Positions 22,815 to 35,410 are shown, counted from the first letter of the stretch. The stretch: 64,000 bases of DNA from Talpa occidentalis (GCF_014898055.3 NW_023605194.1:98091258-98155257), one strand, 5' to 3'. Made by a program: numbers and translations. Notes: generated by a model not told the origin, from the letters alone.

Positions 22815-23292
22815 TGTTATAGGGCAGCCCCGATATTGAACGGGTTGCCTGGCTGTGGATCCTCACCCGCGAGCTTAAAAGGGACTTATGAATACTCCAC
22901 TACAGGCACACACAAAAGGTTAATAAAAGGTTTATTTACAAGGGAAAAGGAAATAAGGAAAATGTACAACTCAGGGAGAAAATAGGGAAATAAAGTCTTT
23001 AATGCGTCCTACCCGATCCGCCAACCTAGAAACCCAAAGGCACTCTTAGAGCTGGCCGGATGGCTGTGAGCTGGCGGAGAGCCAAAATGGGGGAACCCCT
23101 CCAAAGCCCACATGTCTGGCTTTATACCAACCTGGCTGCTTAACCCCACCCTCAGGTCCCAGCCACCTTCCCTTTGGTGGGGATGAGATTTGGAGTTCCC
23201 AGTGTCTTTGGCTTTGGCCTGGGGTGGGGGTGGAGTCCACAAAGCCTGTATGGAATTAGCTTTAGGACATCCTTTTCCCCCTAACACTAACA
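22815..23292 (-). mobile_element. Solo LTR, type B (478 bp)
   Basis: Read on the minus strand it starts TGTTAGTGTTAGGG and ends CCCTATAACA, giving TG...CA ends with imperfect inverted repeats. It has a TATA box (GGTATAAAGCC, complement near 23120) followed about 190 bp later by AATAAA (complement near 22928). No viral coding region is adjacent. The target duplication is not clear. Confidence 0.75.
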
Positions 23293-23935
23293 GGAACCAA
23301 GAAGACATTTTCAAACTAATCATGTAGATCTTACATGGCTTCAAGCTCATTCTTCAGCAACAAGAAAATTTTTGAGACTTAGGGTAAAATAAGTTCTTTA
23401 TTCATATGTTGCAATCTTAATACTACATATGCATATTTTTGCTTAAATAACTTTTATGTTCCCCTGCAAGAAGATCAAATTGAACCGTCCATACAGATAA
23501 TACAAGCAAGTTATTTCCCAGAAGAAAATCTATCTGATGAAATACAAATAAGCTGACATTTTTTAAAGTAACAACTTCAGTAATCGTAAACTCTAGGTAT
23601 GAAAACACTGCTGTGCATAAAATATCTGGATCCTTCTTATATACAGGGGTAGTGTGAAAATGGAAAAAAGAATAATCTTTCTTTTGTTAGGACACAGCAA
23701 CATGCTTAAGGGATGACATGGTATGTGCATGCACCATGCAGAAAAGAAAGGAGACTTGCTTTTTGAGAAAATTCATTTCTGATTTTCTGGCAAGTCTTAA
23801 ATTGAAATATTAACTCCACAGCCACACTATGTTTCAGACAACCTACCAAATGGCACACCCAAGTTTTGGATTTAAAAAAACCCCAGTTATCTATGACTTT
23901 TCTATCTTTATGGTGTCACAGATGGCAAGATTTTC
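23293..23935. other. Unassigned sequence
   Basis: Nothing recognised; AT-rich with short frames. Confidence 0.4.
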
Positions 23936-23939
23936 ATCT

Positions 23940-24215
23940 TGGAATGAAATATTAGCTGTGTAGTATTCCATTGTGTCTGTATACCACATTTTTTAAATTC
24001 ACTCTACCTATATTGAACACTTAAGTTGTTTCTATAACTTGGCTATGTAAATAGTACCTCAATGAATATAGATGTGCGTGTCTCCCTTTGAATTAGTATT
24101 TTTATATTTTTCCAATAGATATTGAGGAGTGGAGTTGCTGGATCATATGAAGAGCTATCTTTAATATTTCTAGAAACCTTCATACTGATTTTCATAGGGG
24201 CTGAATTTGTTTATT
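23940..24215 (-). repeat. Ancient L1 ORF2 C-terminal fragment
   Basis: Plus strand 'tgtagtattccattgtgtct', 'gtataccacattttttaaat', 'ggagtggagttgctggatca' and 'atatgaagagctatctttaa' is the complement of the ORF2 end also seen in the young copies (for example near 42160-42360). Divergence is high. Confidence 0.8.
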
Positions 24216-25440
24216 ATCTTAATGCTTAATATTTTCCTTAAAAATTGAGGCAGTCATAACATCTGAGAGAAAACATCATCTCTTTAGTAATACTCCCCAA
24301 AACTCTTATTTCTTTATGTATACAGTAATGATTAAAATACACTACATATTTTCTAGGATATTTATAGATAAATGAATAAACATATATGTAAAATCTAAAA
24401 TATTATAAATGTGTATTCTTGTAGTCAATGACATTTATTTTTCTTACTTTGTCGGTCTTATATGAGAGAAATTACTTTCATATCTTTATGCTACAGCTTC
24501 CTAACAGGCTCATTATGGTTCATAAATGTATTTGAAATTAGATATCTATAAGGTCAAACCCTTTTTGCAAGTATTAGGGAAGAGGTTGACTTATATTATG
24601 TTTTTATTCCTGTCACATTCACCACAAGAAGAAAAACAATTGTTCCAGTATTTTCTTTCCCTGAAAGCTGCTTATTCCAGGTTTTGTCTCAGCTAAAAGG
24701 CAATTTCTACTGTAACGTCATACCAACACAGCATAAATAGGTGTCAGTATTAATCAAGGTGTTCAGTGCATTCAAAGACTGCCTTCATTCCCAAATTTGC
24801 TCTTTACAATGGTCCACGGCCCCCCAGTTTTAAAGAATGACACGGGTAATTGGAAATGATTGTTTCTATTATTTATTTTCCCACATCTTGGAATAATTGA
24901 TGTGTACAGGAAGAATTTCTCTGAGATGATTGAAAACTAGCCAGAAAAGTGATGTCTTATGGGATTTTTTTTTTTTTTTTTTTTTGCCTATCATTTCATT
25001 TTAATGCCACCAGGTAGCCTCATTCTGCTTTGTTCTCTTAAAAAAGAACACTGCTTGAATCATAGTATCTTGCTGAAGAGCACATGGCATTTTAACATAA
25101 CAGGAATGTCTATCTTTAAATCTCTAGAATTAATTCCATCCACCCTGAGGAAAGACATATGGAAAAGGTTGGACCCACACTCTGAAGCACACAGATAAGA
25201 TTACAAAACTGTTCTCAGTCCCCAGTCACTGCTGGTTTTTTATGTGCAATTGCTTATTCATTCATTTTCAATCTGAGATCACATATTCCTATATACAATT
25301 CCTCTAAAACCTTGAAATCCTATTCTGGGGAGAAAATTAGAGCTATCAGATGTGTTTGATGAACAGAACAGCTTCTTTTTATTTCCTGTGTGGTTGATCA
25401 TTTAGGAGGTGTGATTTGTCATTACCTGTGACTGGTCCAC
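24216..25440. other. Unassigned sequence
   Basis: No gene is seen. A poly-T run at 24966-24985 is not followed by a recognisable retroposon on either strand. Confidence 0.4.
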
Positions 25441-25444
25441 ACAT

Positions 25445-25665
25445 GCAGGTGGAATAATTTTTTTGAACAATTATTATGTGTCTAGCATCATGTTCTCACT
25501 TATTTTATCTCAGTTTTGATGACAAATTTACAAGATGAACATTTTTAGTCATTTTAAATTGACGCACTTGAGGTTTAGAAAGATTTGTCCAAACAAACGG
25601 TACTGAAGTTATTCATTTGTGCAAACAACTAAAAAGGGTCAGAATTTCAACCCAGATCTTTCAAA
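25445..25665 (+). repeat. MIR SINE (ancient, weak)
   Basis: 'aacaattattatgtgtctag', 'ctcacttattttatctcagt' and 'gcacttgaggtttagaaaga' followed by 'cagaatttcaacccag' have the MIR order. Strongly diverged. Confidence 0.5.
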
Positions 25666-25769
25666 TTTGTGGTGTCTGCCCTGTTGCCTTTCTTCTGTCT
25701 GATCCCTAAAATTGTGAATAATGGCAGGCATTATGAATGATATGTATAATAACGACGACGATGAATCTC

Positions 25770-26050
25770 AAAGGCATTGTGCTAATGCAAAAGAATCCAG
25801 ACTCAAAAAAAAAAATACATACTGAATGAATCATGCACATGAAATTCAAATACAGGAAAACCAATCTATGTAATAGAATACACACAATGACTGACAGTTG
25901 AAGGAAGGCAAGCAGTGCAGTGTAGGGAATTAACTGGAAAGAAGAGGAGAGAATTTTCTCTGGGGGATGAAATGTTCTGCATCTGTTACCTAGATACACG
26001 AAATTGTCAAAATTCATTACACTGAACACAAATAAAACTTTTAATGTCAA
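25770..26050 (+). repeat. Ancient L1 3' end
   Basis: 'tactgaatgaatcatgcaca', 'tgaaattcaaatacaggaaa', 'ctgggggatgaaatgttctg', 'catctgttacctagatacac' and 'gaaattgtcaaaattcatta' match the late ORF2/3'UTR of old mammalian L1, plus strand. Confidence 0.65.
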
Positions 26051-26189
26051 CAGCCTCTGTGAATACAAACTGCTGATGGCTACTATTTCAGATTCAGGAA
26101 AAATGTGAACTGCTAGGCATAATCCTCAAGGATTCATAGTTTCATCTAGTCTCTGTTTAAATAATAATTATAATAATGATAATAAAACT

Positions 26190-26350
26190 GTATTGAAGAC
26201 TTTCTAAGCACCAGTGGACTTAAATGCTTCACTGCCTTTGCTCACAGCATCCACACAGCAACCTGATGAAACAGGGAGCATTCCAATCTTTACCCTCTGA
26301 CAGATGAGCTCTCCAAGGCTTAGAGAAGTGAGGGCATCCTCCAACTAGGT
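26190..26350 (+). repeat. MIR SINE (ancient)
   Basis: 'gactttctaagcaccagtgg', 'ctcacagcatccacacagca', 'acctgatgaaacagggagca' and 'tctccaaggcttagagaagt' follow the MIR pattern. Confidence 0.6.
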
Positions 26351-27485
26351 ATTATGGTGGAAACTAGATAAAGAGAATCTGACTCTTAATTCATATTCAG
26401 TGTACTACTTAATATTGTGTTGTATGACAGAATTAATGAGAAAAATATTGAAGGGGATAAACAAAACGGATGAATGGTCAGCATTGACTTTTGTTTCTAC
26501 CCTTGGATTTTCCAGCGGCTCTGTGCTGAGTATGGATTACTTCCTAAGTCATAAAATGCATCTGAAAATGGAAGTTAATAGACTAAAAGTTGAGGATTGA
26601 AGCTCAAATTATTTTGGAAGTATAACAAATGAAATCTGGTTTAGGCAATGTGAATATTCTAGTTCAGTGTTAGGGAATTAAAAACTACATTTTAACTTCA
26701 GAAAGCTCAGTATAAAAACACATAGCTCAAAATTGTTATTTTCTGCCTTGAAGAAAAATAGCCAATGGCATCCCTATCTTGTAAAAATTAGAATTAGAGG
26801 ATTAAGCCATAGTATGATGACTCTATTTCTTAAACCTTTTTCCTGGGATGATGGGGGAGGTGTCCTTTACTTGAAACCTCACTGAAGCTGTTTAACAGGT
26901 GTCATGACAGCACACAGTGTTCTAAGGATGACCCTACTTAACTGGGAAATTAATCTAAAATAAAAGGTTTTTAGTTTATTTTAATGGCTTTAGAATAAAT
27001 GCTAAGAAGTTGCTTCCAAATTTTTCCAGGCTCAGAAATTAGGCAAGGGAGAAAGTCAAGGAGCAGATAAGACAGTTGCCCCTGACATGATGTTGTTAAA
27101 ATAAGGTATTTTCTATAAGTAAAATTTGTAAATTACCAAATGTTATATATTTTAAGACAAAATGACAACCACTAGGCTTCTTGTTTTTCCCTTCTTTTCC
27201 ACCCACTCACTGAACTGAAGCATCACTGTCAAGTCAATCCAATCCATTCAAGTTTAATAACCATGCATGTAGCACTACACAGGAAATACAGAGGGAGAAT
27301 ATACAGACCCCACATTTCTGATTCCCATCATTCTAGTTATTTTCAATTCTCATCCAATTTATTCTATGTTGTTCTTCCTCTGTGTCAAAGTTCGTTGAGA
27401 AAACCACAGATAGTCTTTGTTTACTTACCTTTACTACCTGTCTAGACCTCTGAGTCTTCTGGGCAGGTTCCCTTTTGCTGGAACA
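26351..27485. other. Unassigned sequence
   Basis: No gene or repeat recognised. Frames at 26400-26600 and 27263-27445 lack any motif or splice context. Confidence 0.4.
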
Positions 27486-27489
27486 CTTC

Positions 27490-28500
27490 CTCCAAACATG
27501 ATTTCAAAGAGTCTTTGTGTTAATCCTCCTAAGGCTATTGTATGCTGTATCTTTATTTCCACATAAGCAAAAAATGAACTGGATGAAAATGTTCCAAGTT
27601 CAAATTTATTTTTTTCCTTCAACATATTGAAAATATTACCCTGGTCTCAGCTCATATCATTGCTGAAAATTCTAACCTCAATTTGAGTTTTTTGTTTCTT
27701 TGTGTTAGGAATCTTCTCATTGATTTTGATGGCTTTAATCTTACTATTAGTTTCACAATGTGTGGAGGTTTCTCCACTATTCTGTTGACACATCCTAAAT
27801 AAAACCTTTCAAACTGTGATCTTCTTTCTTTATAGGAAATCCTCAATCATTATCTCTTCAAATATTTTACCCCTCCATTGTCTTCTATCCTTCCTGTTTC
27901 TTAACATTCTTTTTATACGTTGCCTCTTTTTTTTTTTTTTTTAAGATTTATTTATTTATTTATACAAGCACTGGGTACAGTCAGAAGCACAGGAGGGTGA
28001 GAGAATTCACCAGAGCCAGAGGAGAGAGCAGAGCAGGCAGACTGACGAAGTACACTGCTGAGGGGAGTAGAGGGCGGCAGGAGAGGTCTGTGCACCATGT
28101 GGGACCCTCCTCCGGTGGCCGGGGAGCAGCCAGGGATCGAACCGGCGCTGCAGAGGCTGCAGCTGCAGAGGCTGCGTGCAGCTTCGCAATCCAGCGCTCA
28201 ACCGCTGCGCCACCGGGGAGGCCCTATACTTTGCCTCTTTTACACATACTTGATATTTTCTGATATTACACTTTTCTCCAGTTTGCTTGTTCATTCTTTG
28301 GCTATATCCATTCTGATATTCAATCCATCTACTGAGTTTCTTATTGAAGTGATAACTTGCAATTACCTCTTCATGATAACCTTTGTGGCTGCTTCGAATT
28401 ACCAATCTCCTCCTGAAGAAAATTTCATTGATTTGTTTTAGATTAATTAATGGTGCTAAACCTGTATTGGTTCTTCGGCTAAATTTTGGACATTGGTTAC
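27490..28500 (-). repeat. Ancient L1 fragment, split by a SINE
   Basis: The plus strand has the antisense L1 5'/ORF1-side pattern ('caacatattgaaaatattac', 'attatctcttcaaatatttt', 'ctccagtttgcttgttcatt', 'ctgatattcaatccatctac'). The SINE at 27931-28224 interrupts it, and the pattern continues on the far side. No usable frame remains. Confidence 0.5.
27931..28224 (-). repeat. tRNA-derived SINE, younger subfamily
   Basis: Minus-strand head GGCCTCCCCGGTGGCGCAGC, intact B box GGTTCGATCCC, and an 18-bp internal duplication in the head ('ctgcagaggctgcagctgca' area at 28150-28172). An imperfect 17-bp target duplication TATAC(G/T)TTGCCTCTTTT flanks it (27914-27930, 28225-28241). Confidence 0.95.
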
Positions 28501-28946
28501 ATTTCTCTGTAAGCTCATACTATCAGAGTTGTCATCTCCCTTAGGTGGACACCAGGATCTGTTGCAATTCTACACCCCATGGACTCTGGCTTCACTTGGA
28601 AGTCACCCATCCTTGGCTCCAGCTCTGGGCTCTAATTCAGGTTTTCTCCAGGTGGGAATTGGACTGAATGGAGCACAGGTAAAGACTTTTCTCTTCCTCT
28701 CCATTGCCTATGCTTCCTGGTCCTCCTCCAGTCTGGCCTGTTCTTCCCACACACACCAAACCTGTTCAGATGTACCCAGCAGGTTCTGACAGTCTTTAAG
28801 TTAATTGTTAGGTCCATCGATTTCACTTTTTTTCTGGAACATTTTCAGATTGGGTTCTGGGAGGGAGCCACTAACTATATTTGCTTTCAATCTTATAAAT
28901 CTCATCTTTTGTTTGCGTTTTACAATTTGAAATTGCAAAAGTTTTC
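28501..28946. other. Unassigned, possibly more ancient L1
   Basis: The 98-codon plus-strand frame at 28493-28789 has no recognisable motif. The sequence may be the continuing antisense of the old L1. Confidence 0.35.
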
Positions 28947-28960
28947 ATTTTATAAATTTT

Positions 28961-29246
28961 ATTTATTTGAAGATTTTTTTTATGCATTCAAGAACTGGGG
29001 TACAGGCCAGAGGTGTGTGTGTTGCGGGGGGGAGGGGGTGAGAGGATTCACCACAGACAGATCAGGGAACAGAACAGGCAGATTGACTGAAATACACTGC
29101 TGAGAGGAGCAGCGAGCAAGTCAGGAGAGGTTGCTGCACCATGTGGGTTGCTCCCTGGCCACCTGGGGGATTGAACTCGTGCTGCAGTGGTGGTGGACAG
29201 CTTCATAGGTTGCATCTTAACCTCTCGAGCCACCAGGGAGGCCCCA
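28961..29246 (-). repeat. tRNA-derived SINE, older subfamily
   Basis: Minus-strand head GGGGCCTCCCTGGTGGCTCG, a G-rich tract ('gcggggggga' near 29025-29036), and the tail with 'gtaccccagttcttg'. The 14-bp target duplication ATTTTATAAATTTT is perfect (28947-28960, 29247-29260). Confidence 0.93.
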
Positions 29247-29260
29247 ATTTTATAAATTTT

Positions 29261-30305
29261 AAAGCTAAATCACAATCACCTGCTCATCTTACTCTTTCCT
29301 TCTTTTCCAGGAAATTTCTGCTATCCTGGAGTCAGTGGATCATTATCATGTAGGTACTTTTGTACTTTTTGTACTTTTGCTTCATATGTATACTTCAATT
29401 AACAGTGCTTGGTATTATTTTGTTTTTAAATTTTACATGAAAATTATCCTGTACAATTATGAAATAAACTATATTTTTTAACACAATGGATGATATTAAT
29501 TTTGCTCCTCTCAAAAAGTAAAAGAACTCAAGGAATCTTTAAACCAAAGATACAGCACTTACCAGAAGAAAAAGTACAAAACCACAACCAAAGAAAAAGA
29601 AAAATGCAGATATAAGACCATAAGAGTTAGAATAGTTGAGATGTTGGAGAACGATGCATAGCTGAGGTGGCTAAAAGGTCAATAAGTCATTTTTAATTTT
29701 GGAAGACGATGAGCATCTGTGGGGGAATCACATTTCAATTGACAAACGATTGCTGGTGTGTTATCTGCTTGAATGCAAAGTAGATCAACCCACTTTCCAT
29801 TGAGGCCTGTAGCCAGAAGACTTAGAAGCCCTGCAGTTTTGTGAGATCTGGGCTCTGGGAACTACAGCTTGCAAGGCCTGGAATAGGAACCAGAAACAAA
29901 ACAAGACAGAACATATGTAGGTATGATCGTACGTGCTTTGTTTTGAGAATTAATTTAAGACACCCTGTGTCCTTATAGTAATATATCTGCAGCATAACTT
30001 TGCTGTCCACACACCGTGAAATGATTTTAAAATTTGTAGCCATGATTTTAAATAGGAAGAGACATTACGTTCTTGCTTATTGGGGAAAAAAACTGGAATC
30101 TAAGCTCACTAGAATTTTTAAGTGATTAATGAAACAACTGATAAAATTTCAGCCTTCTAGTAGATACTTGACACTTTTGCTTTTGGTTTTAAGAAAACAA
30201 AACATCTGGTTTAGAACAGTGTATAAATAATATTATCTTGTGACAAAACATTGATTTCTAATTTCATAGCTATGCTTTTTCTTTTCACTGAGAGAATTAT
30301 ATATA
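29261..30305. other. Unassigned sequence
   Basis: No gene or repeat recognised; AT-rich. Confidence 0.4.
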
Positions 30306-30309
30306 TATT

Positions 30310-30976
30310 GTGGAAAGCTATATTTTCTTCAAGGCCCTTTACCTCATTGTATGTTCATATTAGGGGTAAATTCAAGTAGGCACCTTTGTTCATGCTTTAC
30401 CCATCCTTCCACCAAGGAATTCTGAGACTGCTTATTCGGCCAGGCTTTGGGCCCAATTCTCATCAGGCTCCACCAAGCCTTGAAGACCTTGACCCTGGAC
30501 TTTGCCCTTAGTGCATAAGAATCTGGCTAGGTAGATTTATAGGAAAATCCCTCACCCTCTGTATCTAATCAGATTTCTCCTCACCCCACTCCTCTTACCC
30601 TGCGATCTTGTCACCCTGGCCAGACATCAGCAAGAATCCCCCCAGCCCCAATATGTCTTCTTACTATTTTTCTACCCATTAATCCAGCCCTATTCCTTTG
30701 CTGTAAATTTCCATTTGTTCTTTTTTTTTTTTTTGATAACTGAAAATTGTTTTATTTTTTTTTAAATAATAAATTTTATTTTTATATTCCCCATACAATT
30801 GCAGCCCCCCCATTCTGACCCCAATCCCTCCCCTCCCGCCCCCGCCCCCCTAAAAGTGTCTTGGAAGATAAGCTCCATTGCTCCCCGCCTCAAAACCCAA
30901 TTGCAGTAGTCCCCCTGAATATGGCCTGCCTTGCTGTCTGTAACAAGCGTCATGAACATAATTTTTCTTTAACAGG
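30310..30976 (+). mobile_element. Probable solo LTR split by an L1 tail
   Basis: The part before the L1 ends with 'ccctattcctttgctgtaaa', a degenerate TATA region. The part after it has R/U5-like sequence ('ggaagataagctccattgct', 'gcctgccttgctgtctgtaa') ending '...tttaaca' at 30976. This fits an LTR of about 530 bp with a later insert. The left end is a guess and no target duplication was seen. Confidence 0.45.
30721..30862 (-). mobile_element. Very short young L1 3' end
   Basis: The complement of the young L1 3'UTR is present ('tatattccccatacaattgc', 'ccccaatccctcccctcccg'), truncated after about 100 bp. Read on the minus strand, after the terminal 'aataaaatttattattt' and an A run, an extra 'acaattttcagttatc' precedes a second A run. 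That could be a tiny 3' transduction or a rearranged tail. Confidence 0.85.
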
Positions 30977-31264
30977 TGCTGGGAACACTTGGTAGAAGGA
31001 AAGAGTGAATCCTGGCATTTGTGTTCCTTATAGCCTAGACAATACATAACCACCTAATGCATCAACGACCATTTTGCCTAGTAACCTTAAGTAAAATCCC
31101 AGTGCTAAAAACAACAAACAAAAATCCCACAAAGGAGGATATCTAACTTAGGTAAGTGTGAGGAAGACCGTGTTTGAGGAAGAGCCATGCTTGCTGAGGT
31201 CACACAGTTGAGAAGGAATTATCTAGCAACTCAGGGGAAAAAATTAAACAAAACTTCAATATTA

Positions 31265-32075
31265 CTTCTGGGTGCCAGACTGTGGTCCTTAGCCACCTCT
31301 CTGACCTTCTGGACACTCTGATTTTTTTTTTTTTTTTAATCTTTTTATTTATTTATTTTTTTTTATAGAGGCATGTTTTATTTATTTATTTATTTTGTTT
31401 GTTTGTTTGTTTTGTTTATACATGCACTGGGTACAGTCAGAAGCGCGGGAGGGTGAGAGAATTCACCAGAGCCAGAGCGGGGAGCAGAGCAGGCAGAAGG
31501 ACCGAAGTACACTGCTGAGGGGAGCAGCGGGCGGCAGGAGAGGTCTGCGCGCCATGTGGGATCCTCTGCCGGTGGCCGGGAAGCAGCCGGGGATCGAACC
31601 GGCGCCGCAGAGGCCGTGGGCAGCTTCGCAACCCAGCGCTCAACCACTGCGCCACCGGGGAGGCCCTGGACACTCTGATTTTTAACTGCACTGGTCTCCA
31701 AGACCACCCCTGCCTCAAGGCCCTTGCATGTACAACCCCATCAGTAGAACACTTTCCCCTCACACATCCACATGGTGGCCTCTTACCTTCTTTGGATTTT
31801 TGCCCAAAAGTCTTCATTTTCAGTGAGGTCTCCCTAATCGTAAATGGCACACGCAACCTCCCTCTCTCATTTCTAGTTGCCCCACCCTCTTTCCAACTTT
31901 TTTTCTCACTGCAGCACCATTGCACATAATTTTTTTTTGTTTGTCTACTCACTCCAAAATACAAGCTCCATAAAAGTCTTTGATTTTAGTATTCTTTGTC
32001 TCCAGTTCTTAGAACAAAACTCCCACAAAATGAACCTTCATAAATACTTTCAGAGTAAATGAATAATCTTTCAAG
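31265..32075 (+). repeat. L2 LINE (ancient), split by a SINE
   Basis: The order 'cctcaaggcccttgcatgta', 'acactttcccctcacacatc', 'cagtgaggtctccctaatcg', 'tctactcactccaaaataca', 'agctccataaaagtctttga' and 'cccacaaaatgaaccttcat' follows the L2 3' half. The SINE at 31327-31665 lies within it. Confidence 0.8.
31327..31665 (-). repeat. tRNA-derived SINE, extended-tail subfamily
   Basis: Minus-strand GGCCTCCCCGGTGGCGCAGT head, B box GGTTCGATCCC, body near consensus, then (AAAT)n, ACATGCCTCTATA and two further A-rich runs with 'aaaagatt' between them. A perfect 18-bp target duplication CTGGACACTCTGATTTTT flanks it (31309-31326, 31666-31683). Confidence 0.96.
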
Positions 32076-33430
32076 GAACAGGGCACTGAGGTAGTAGCTT
32101 TAAAAAGCTTTAAAAAGCTTAAAATTTCAAGCTGGCTGGAAATAAGTAGTGCTATGCACGAGACTGCTGCACAGGATGGAAGGACATGCTCAGTATCCTT
32201 GAAAAGGAAAAACACAAATCACAGATTTGACAGCAATAGATACTAACCTGCTGATTACTGAAAGAAGATAGCATGAGGTCCTTAGAAGTGCTAAGCATTA
32301 GAACATTGAGTCAGATCTAAATGAAAGATGAGGCCATAAAAAATCTATTTCTTGAGTATTTCAATTATTGAAACCCACCAGAGGTGTACATCATTTAAAG
32401 GGGTGATGGTTTAAAATCATCTCTATTTACCATAGGAAAGTATTTTATACATACACATGCAGATGTGTGCATGGAAACACATCACAAGTGTATGAAAGTG
32501 ACAAGGTACATCAGATTTACTTTGCAAATATGGTTTTGTTGGCATTGCTAGTAAAATGAATTGTTTTTTCTCCAACACAGCCCACTAATGATGTCTGCTG
32601 TATGTCTCAATGTGGTGAGATGTGTTGGATGATTGACAGTAAGCTGTGTCAGTCATGTTGAATATGGCCTCTCTCTGTTTCTTTATCTCCTCAGAGCCCC
32701 TTATTCCTAAGCTGGACATCTGAGGGGTGTAGAGAGGGGCCCTTCAAGGTAGATGTGCATGTCTTACTACTTTTTAGGCTCCTACCTCAGGTCTGGCCTC
32801 TTGCTATGAATTGGACTGAATAGCATGGAAGCATTAGCTCCTGTGACTCTTTTGGGTCAAGGAAGGTCTAGACAAATGTCCAACCAGCTCTTTCCTCTTT
32901 CCTCAGTCCCAATTAGTCTAGTTGGCCCTGTGCTCTTCCTCACCAAGGACAGTGATCATTGAGAACCTCAGGGAGCCTGTGAGAGGCACCTGCCAAGGCC
33001 AGCCCTTCAGACTTCCACCGTCTTGGTCTCACCAGACGGCTCAGAGAATAAAGGGAGGGCCAAAACAGAGGACATGCAGGGTTCCACATGAGCCATTCGC
33101 CTCCTCAGAGGAAAGAGCACACGGAGGACACAGCCAGGAGTTGGAAGAGATTTGTAATCTCCTTTGCCCTCCACCAACAGTTCTATGCACTGGTGCCTGA
33201 ACCCTGTTGTATATTTTGAGGTTTCTTACCTGTCCTTGATTCATTTGAGCCTCCCCTCCTGACAACTGGAAGGAAGATTTTTATTTTTTTGTAACATAGT
33301 AATAGTTATTGTCTTTTAGGAATCTAATGAAAATCATGAACTCTGCCTTGCAAAAAATAGGATACAGAATTTTCATGCAGTTTGAGAGGCCTCACAGCTC
33401 CTCTGAAAATCACTCGTAGCATTCCATACG
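32076..33430. other. Unassigned sequence
   Basis: No gene or named repeat. The 92-codon frame at 32922-33200 has an opposite-strand shadow and no recognisable domain. Confidence 0.4.
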
Positions 33431-33434
33431 CACG

Positions 33435-33600
33435 TTGTGGTAACACGTCACATATGAGAGAATTGACACTGACATTGTCTCATTGGGCAAGTCATTTAAG
33501 CTCTCTTGATTTGATTTGGGGACCTGTCAAACATAGGGGATGTTTGTCACCCCCACGCAGGGGACATCTTTTCCACTGTAACGGCTGTGGTTGTATAATT
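33435..33600 (-). repeat. Possible MIR (weak)
   Basis: 'cattgggcaagtcatttaag' followed by 'ctctcttgatttgatttggg' resembles the complementary-strand MIR phrase 'gggcaagtcacttaacctct'. Only a short core supports it. Confidence 0.4.
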
Positions 33601-34635
33601 ATTTTGGTAGCAAAGAGATTACTGCTTTGAAAAAGGAAGCACAAACACATCTTTTTTATTATTATTACTTTGGAGCAAACAGGTTAAAACCAGTTTAAGC
33701 AGCCTGTGCGCTCAGCTAATGCTGGATAAGGATACATGCACAGATGGATAATTTTGGGTGGCAGCTGGGAGCAGAGAATTCCTGGTGGGCACGAGTGCTC
33801 TTACATCCCCTCCCTGGAAAATCAGGTGATGTTAGTCATAAAACCAAGGCTGAGTCTCTTGATTTTCAAAAATTTTTTTTTGCTATACTGCCAGGGAGAT
33901 CAAGCTATTCACATCATTTTAATTATCAAAGGACTCCAGGGAAAAAGGTTGGTCTCAGTGACTGCTCAGCATGAAGGCGTAATGACCAATGCCTCCTCAG
34001 CGGTTGGCTGTGTTCCACATTGACTAGGTAATAATCTGCTGCACGCAGCTGGCTGGACTAGATTAGAATGGTGAGTGCGACACTGACTAATCAACAAGAG
34101 AAAGCTACACACACCACCCTCTCAGAGCCTCCTTCAAGGCTGCCCGGAGTCACATCTGTCATCCTGAAATCCTGTTGTGTCTAGGGAATGTGTTATTTGC
34201 AAGCAAGTTTGAATTTTCAGATGTGTCATTTAACACAGCTAGAGACCTTATCCCACAACTACAGGCTTGTTTTTCTTCATAAAGGACCTGACTCATTTAG
34301 GTGTTTTAGGAGCTGGGATTTTGTGGTCTGTTCCCTCGTTTTGCCCCAGAAGAGAGATATAAGTGAATCTCCTGATTCCTCCTGCCTGGAGTTTATCTGA
34401 CATGAATAGGGTGCACTAACCCTCTCAAAGGAGATACTTGTACAGAGACTTCTGTTCATGTTTTAAAAATGAGAATTCTAGTAGTATTCAGGGATGCTAT
34501 GTCAACGAAGACTATGGAGAAACTAAATTGACTATTCAGCTAGACCTATATAAAAAAAGATTAAGAAAGGACAAAAATTTGGAAAGCAGGATATAAGTAA
34601 TAACTCACAGACGTGCAAGCCCAAAAGACAGAAAC
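33601..34635. other. Unassigned sequence
   Basis: Nothing confidently recognised; overlapping short frames at 33736-34023 have no product. Confidence 0.4.
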
Positions 34636-34639
34636 ACCA

Positions 34640-35398
34640 CTATGAAGCTGTTGAAAGCCACTAGTGGTCACAGAAATGCAATCTGAAAGAATAATAAGAT
34701 ATCACTTTAAATTCATCAGACTTGCATCAATAATGTCAAAAAGGGCTCAAATATTTATCACTTTTGGAAATCTGGGCAACAGGGTGTTCTTTCCTAATGC
34801 CACTGGAAGCGCAGTGTTACAATCTTTTTGGAAAGCAATCTGGCTGCCTCCTATTGCAAGTATGATTACACATATCCTTTGACCCAGCAATCATGCTTTA
34901 TGTGCAGCCTCTCACAGAAGAAAATATACATGAGAATGCTTTGTATCTCATTGCTGTACCATATTGTATTTATTCTAATATTGCATTCTAATGATGGAAA
35001 AATGGAAACAAGGTAAATCTATCAGTAAGAAAATAACTAAAACACATATGTAGAAGCCATCAGATGTGCAGTTTTGAAAAGAATTGTTTAGAATTATACC
35101 AGTTTGAGATATTCCCAGTTATCAATAAGAAAGAAAAGCACATTCAGGAAAGATTGTATAACACAATCCCATTTTTTTGTGAAAAAATTATGACAAAGGT
35201 CCTACACATGTTTGTGTGTGTGGCACTATATGCATGCAAAAAAATTAACTATGGAAATATTAAAATACACACAAAAACCTACTTGGTATAATCACATTGG
35301 TGGGTATAATCACAAGGTATATATATGTAGTAAATGAAATAAAAGTTTTCAAGGAGAACCAGGGAGATGAAGAACATGTCAGTGGCAAATGTCTAGTG
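34640..35398 (+). repeat. Ancient L1 ORF2 C-terminal fragment
   Basis: 'cacagaaatgcaatctgaaa', 'aagatatcactttaaattca', 'ggaaatctgggcaacagggt', 'tttgacccagcaatcatgct' and 'ctaatgatggaaaaatggaa' follow L1 ORF2 from the DPAI-type region to its end. Frames are broken; age is greater than that of the 12.6-kb copy. Confidence 0.75.
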
Positions 35399-35410
35399 AA
35401 AAGAAACATA

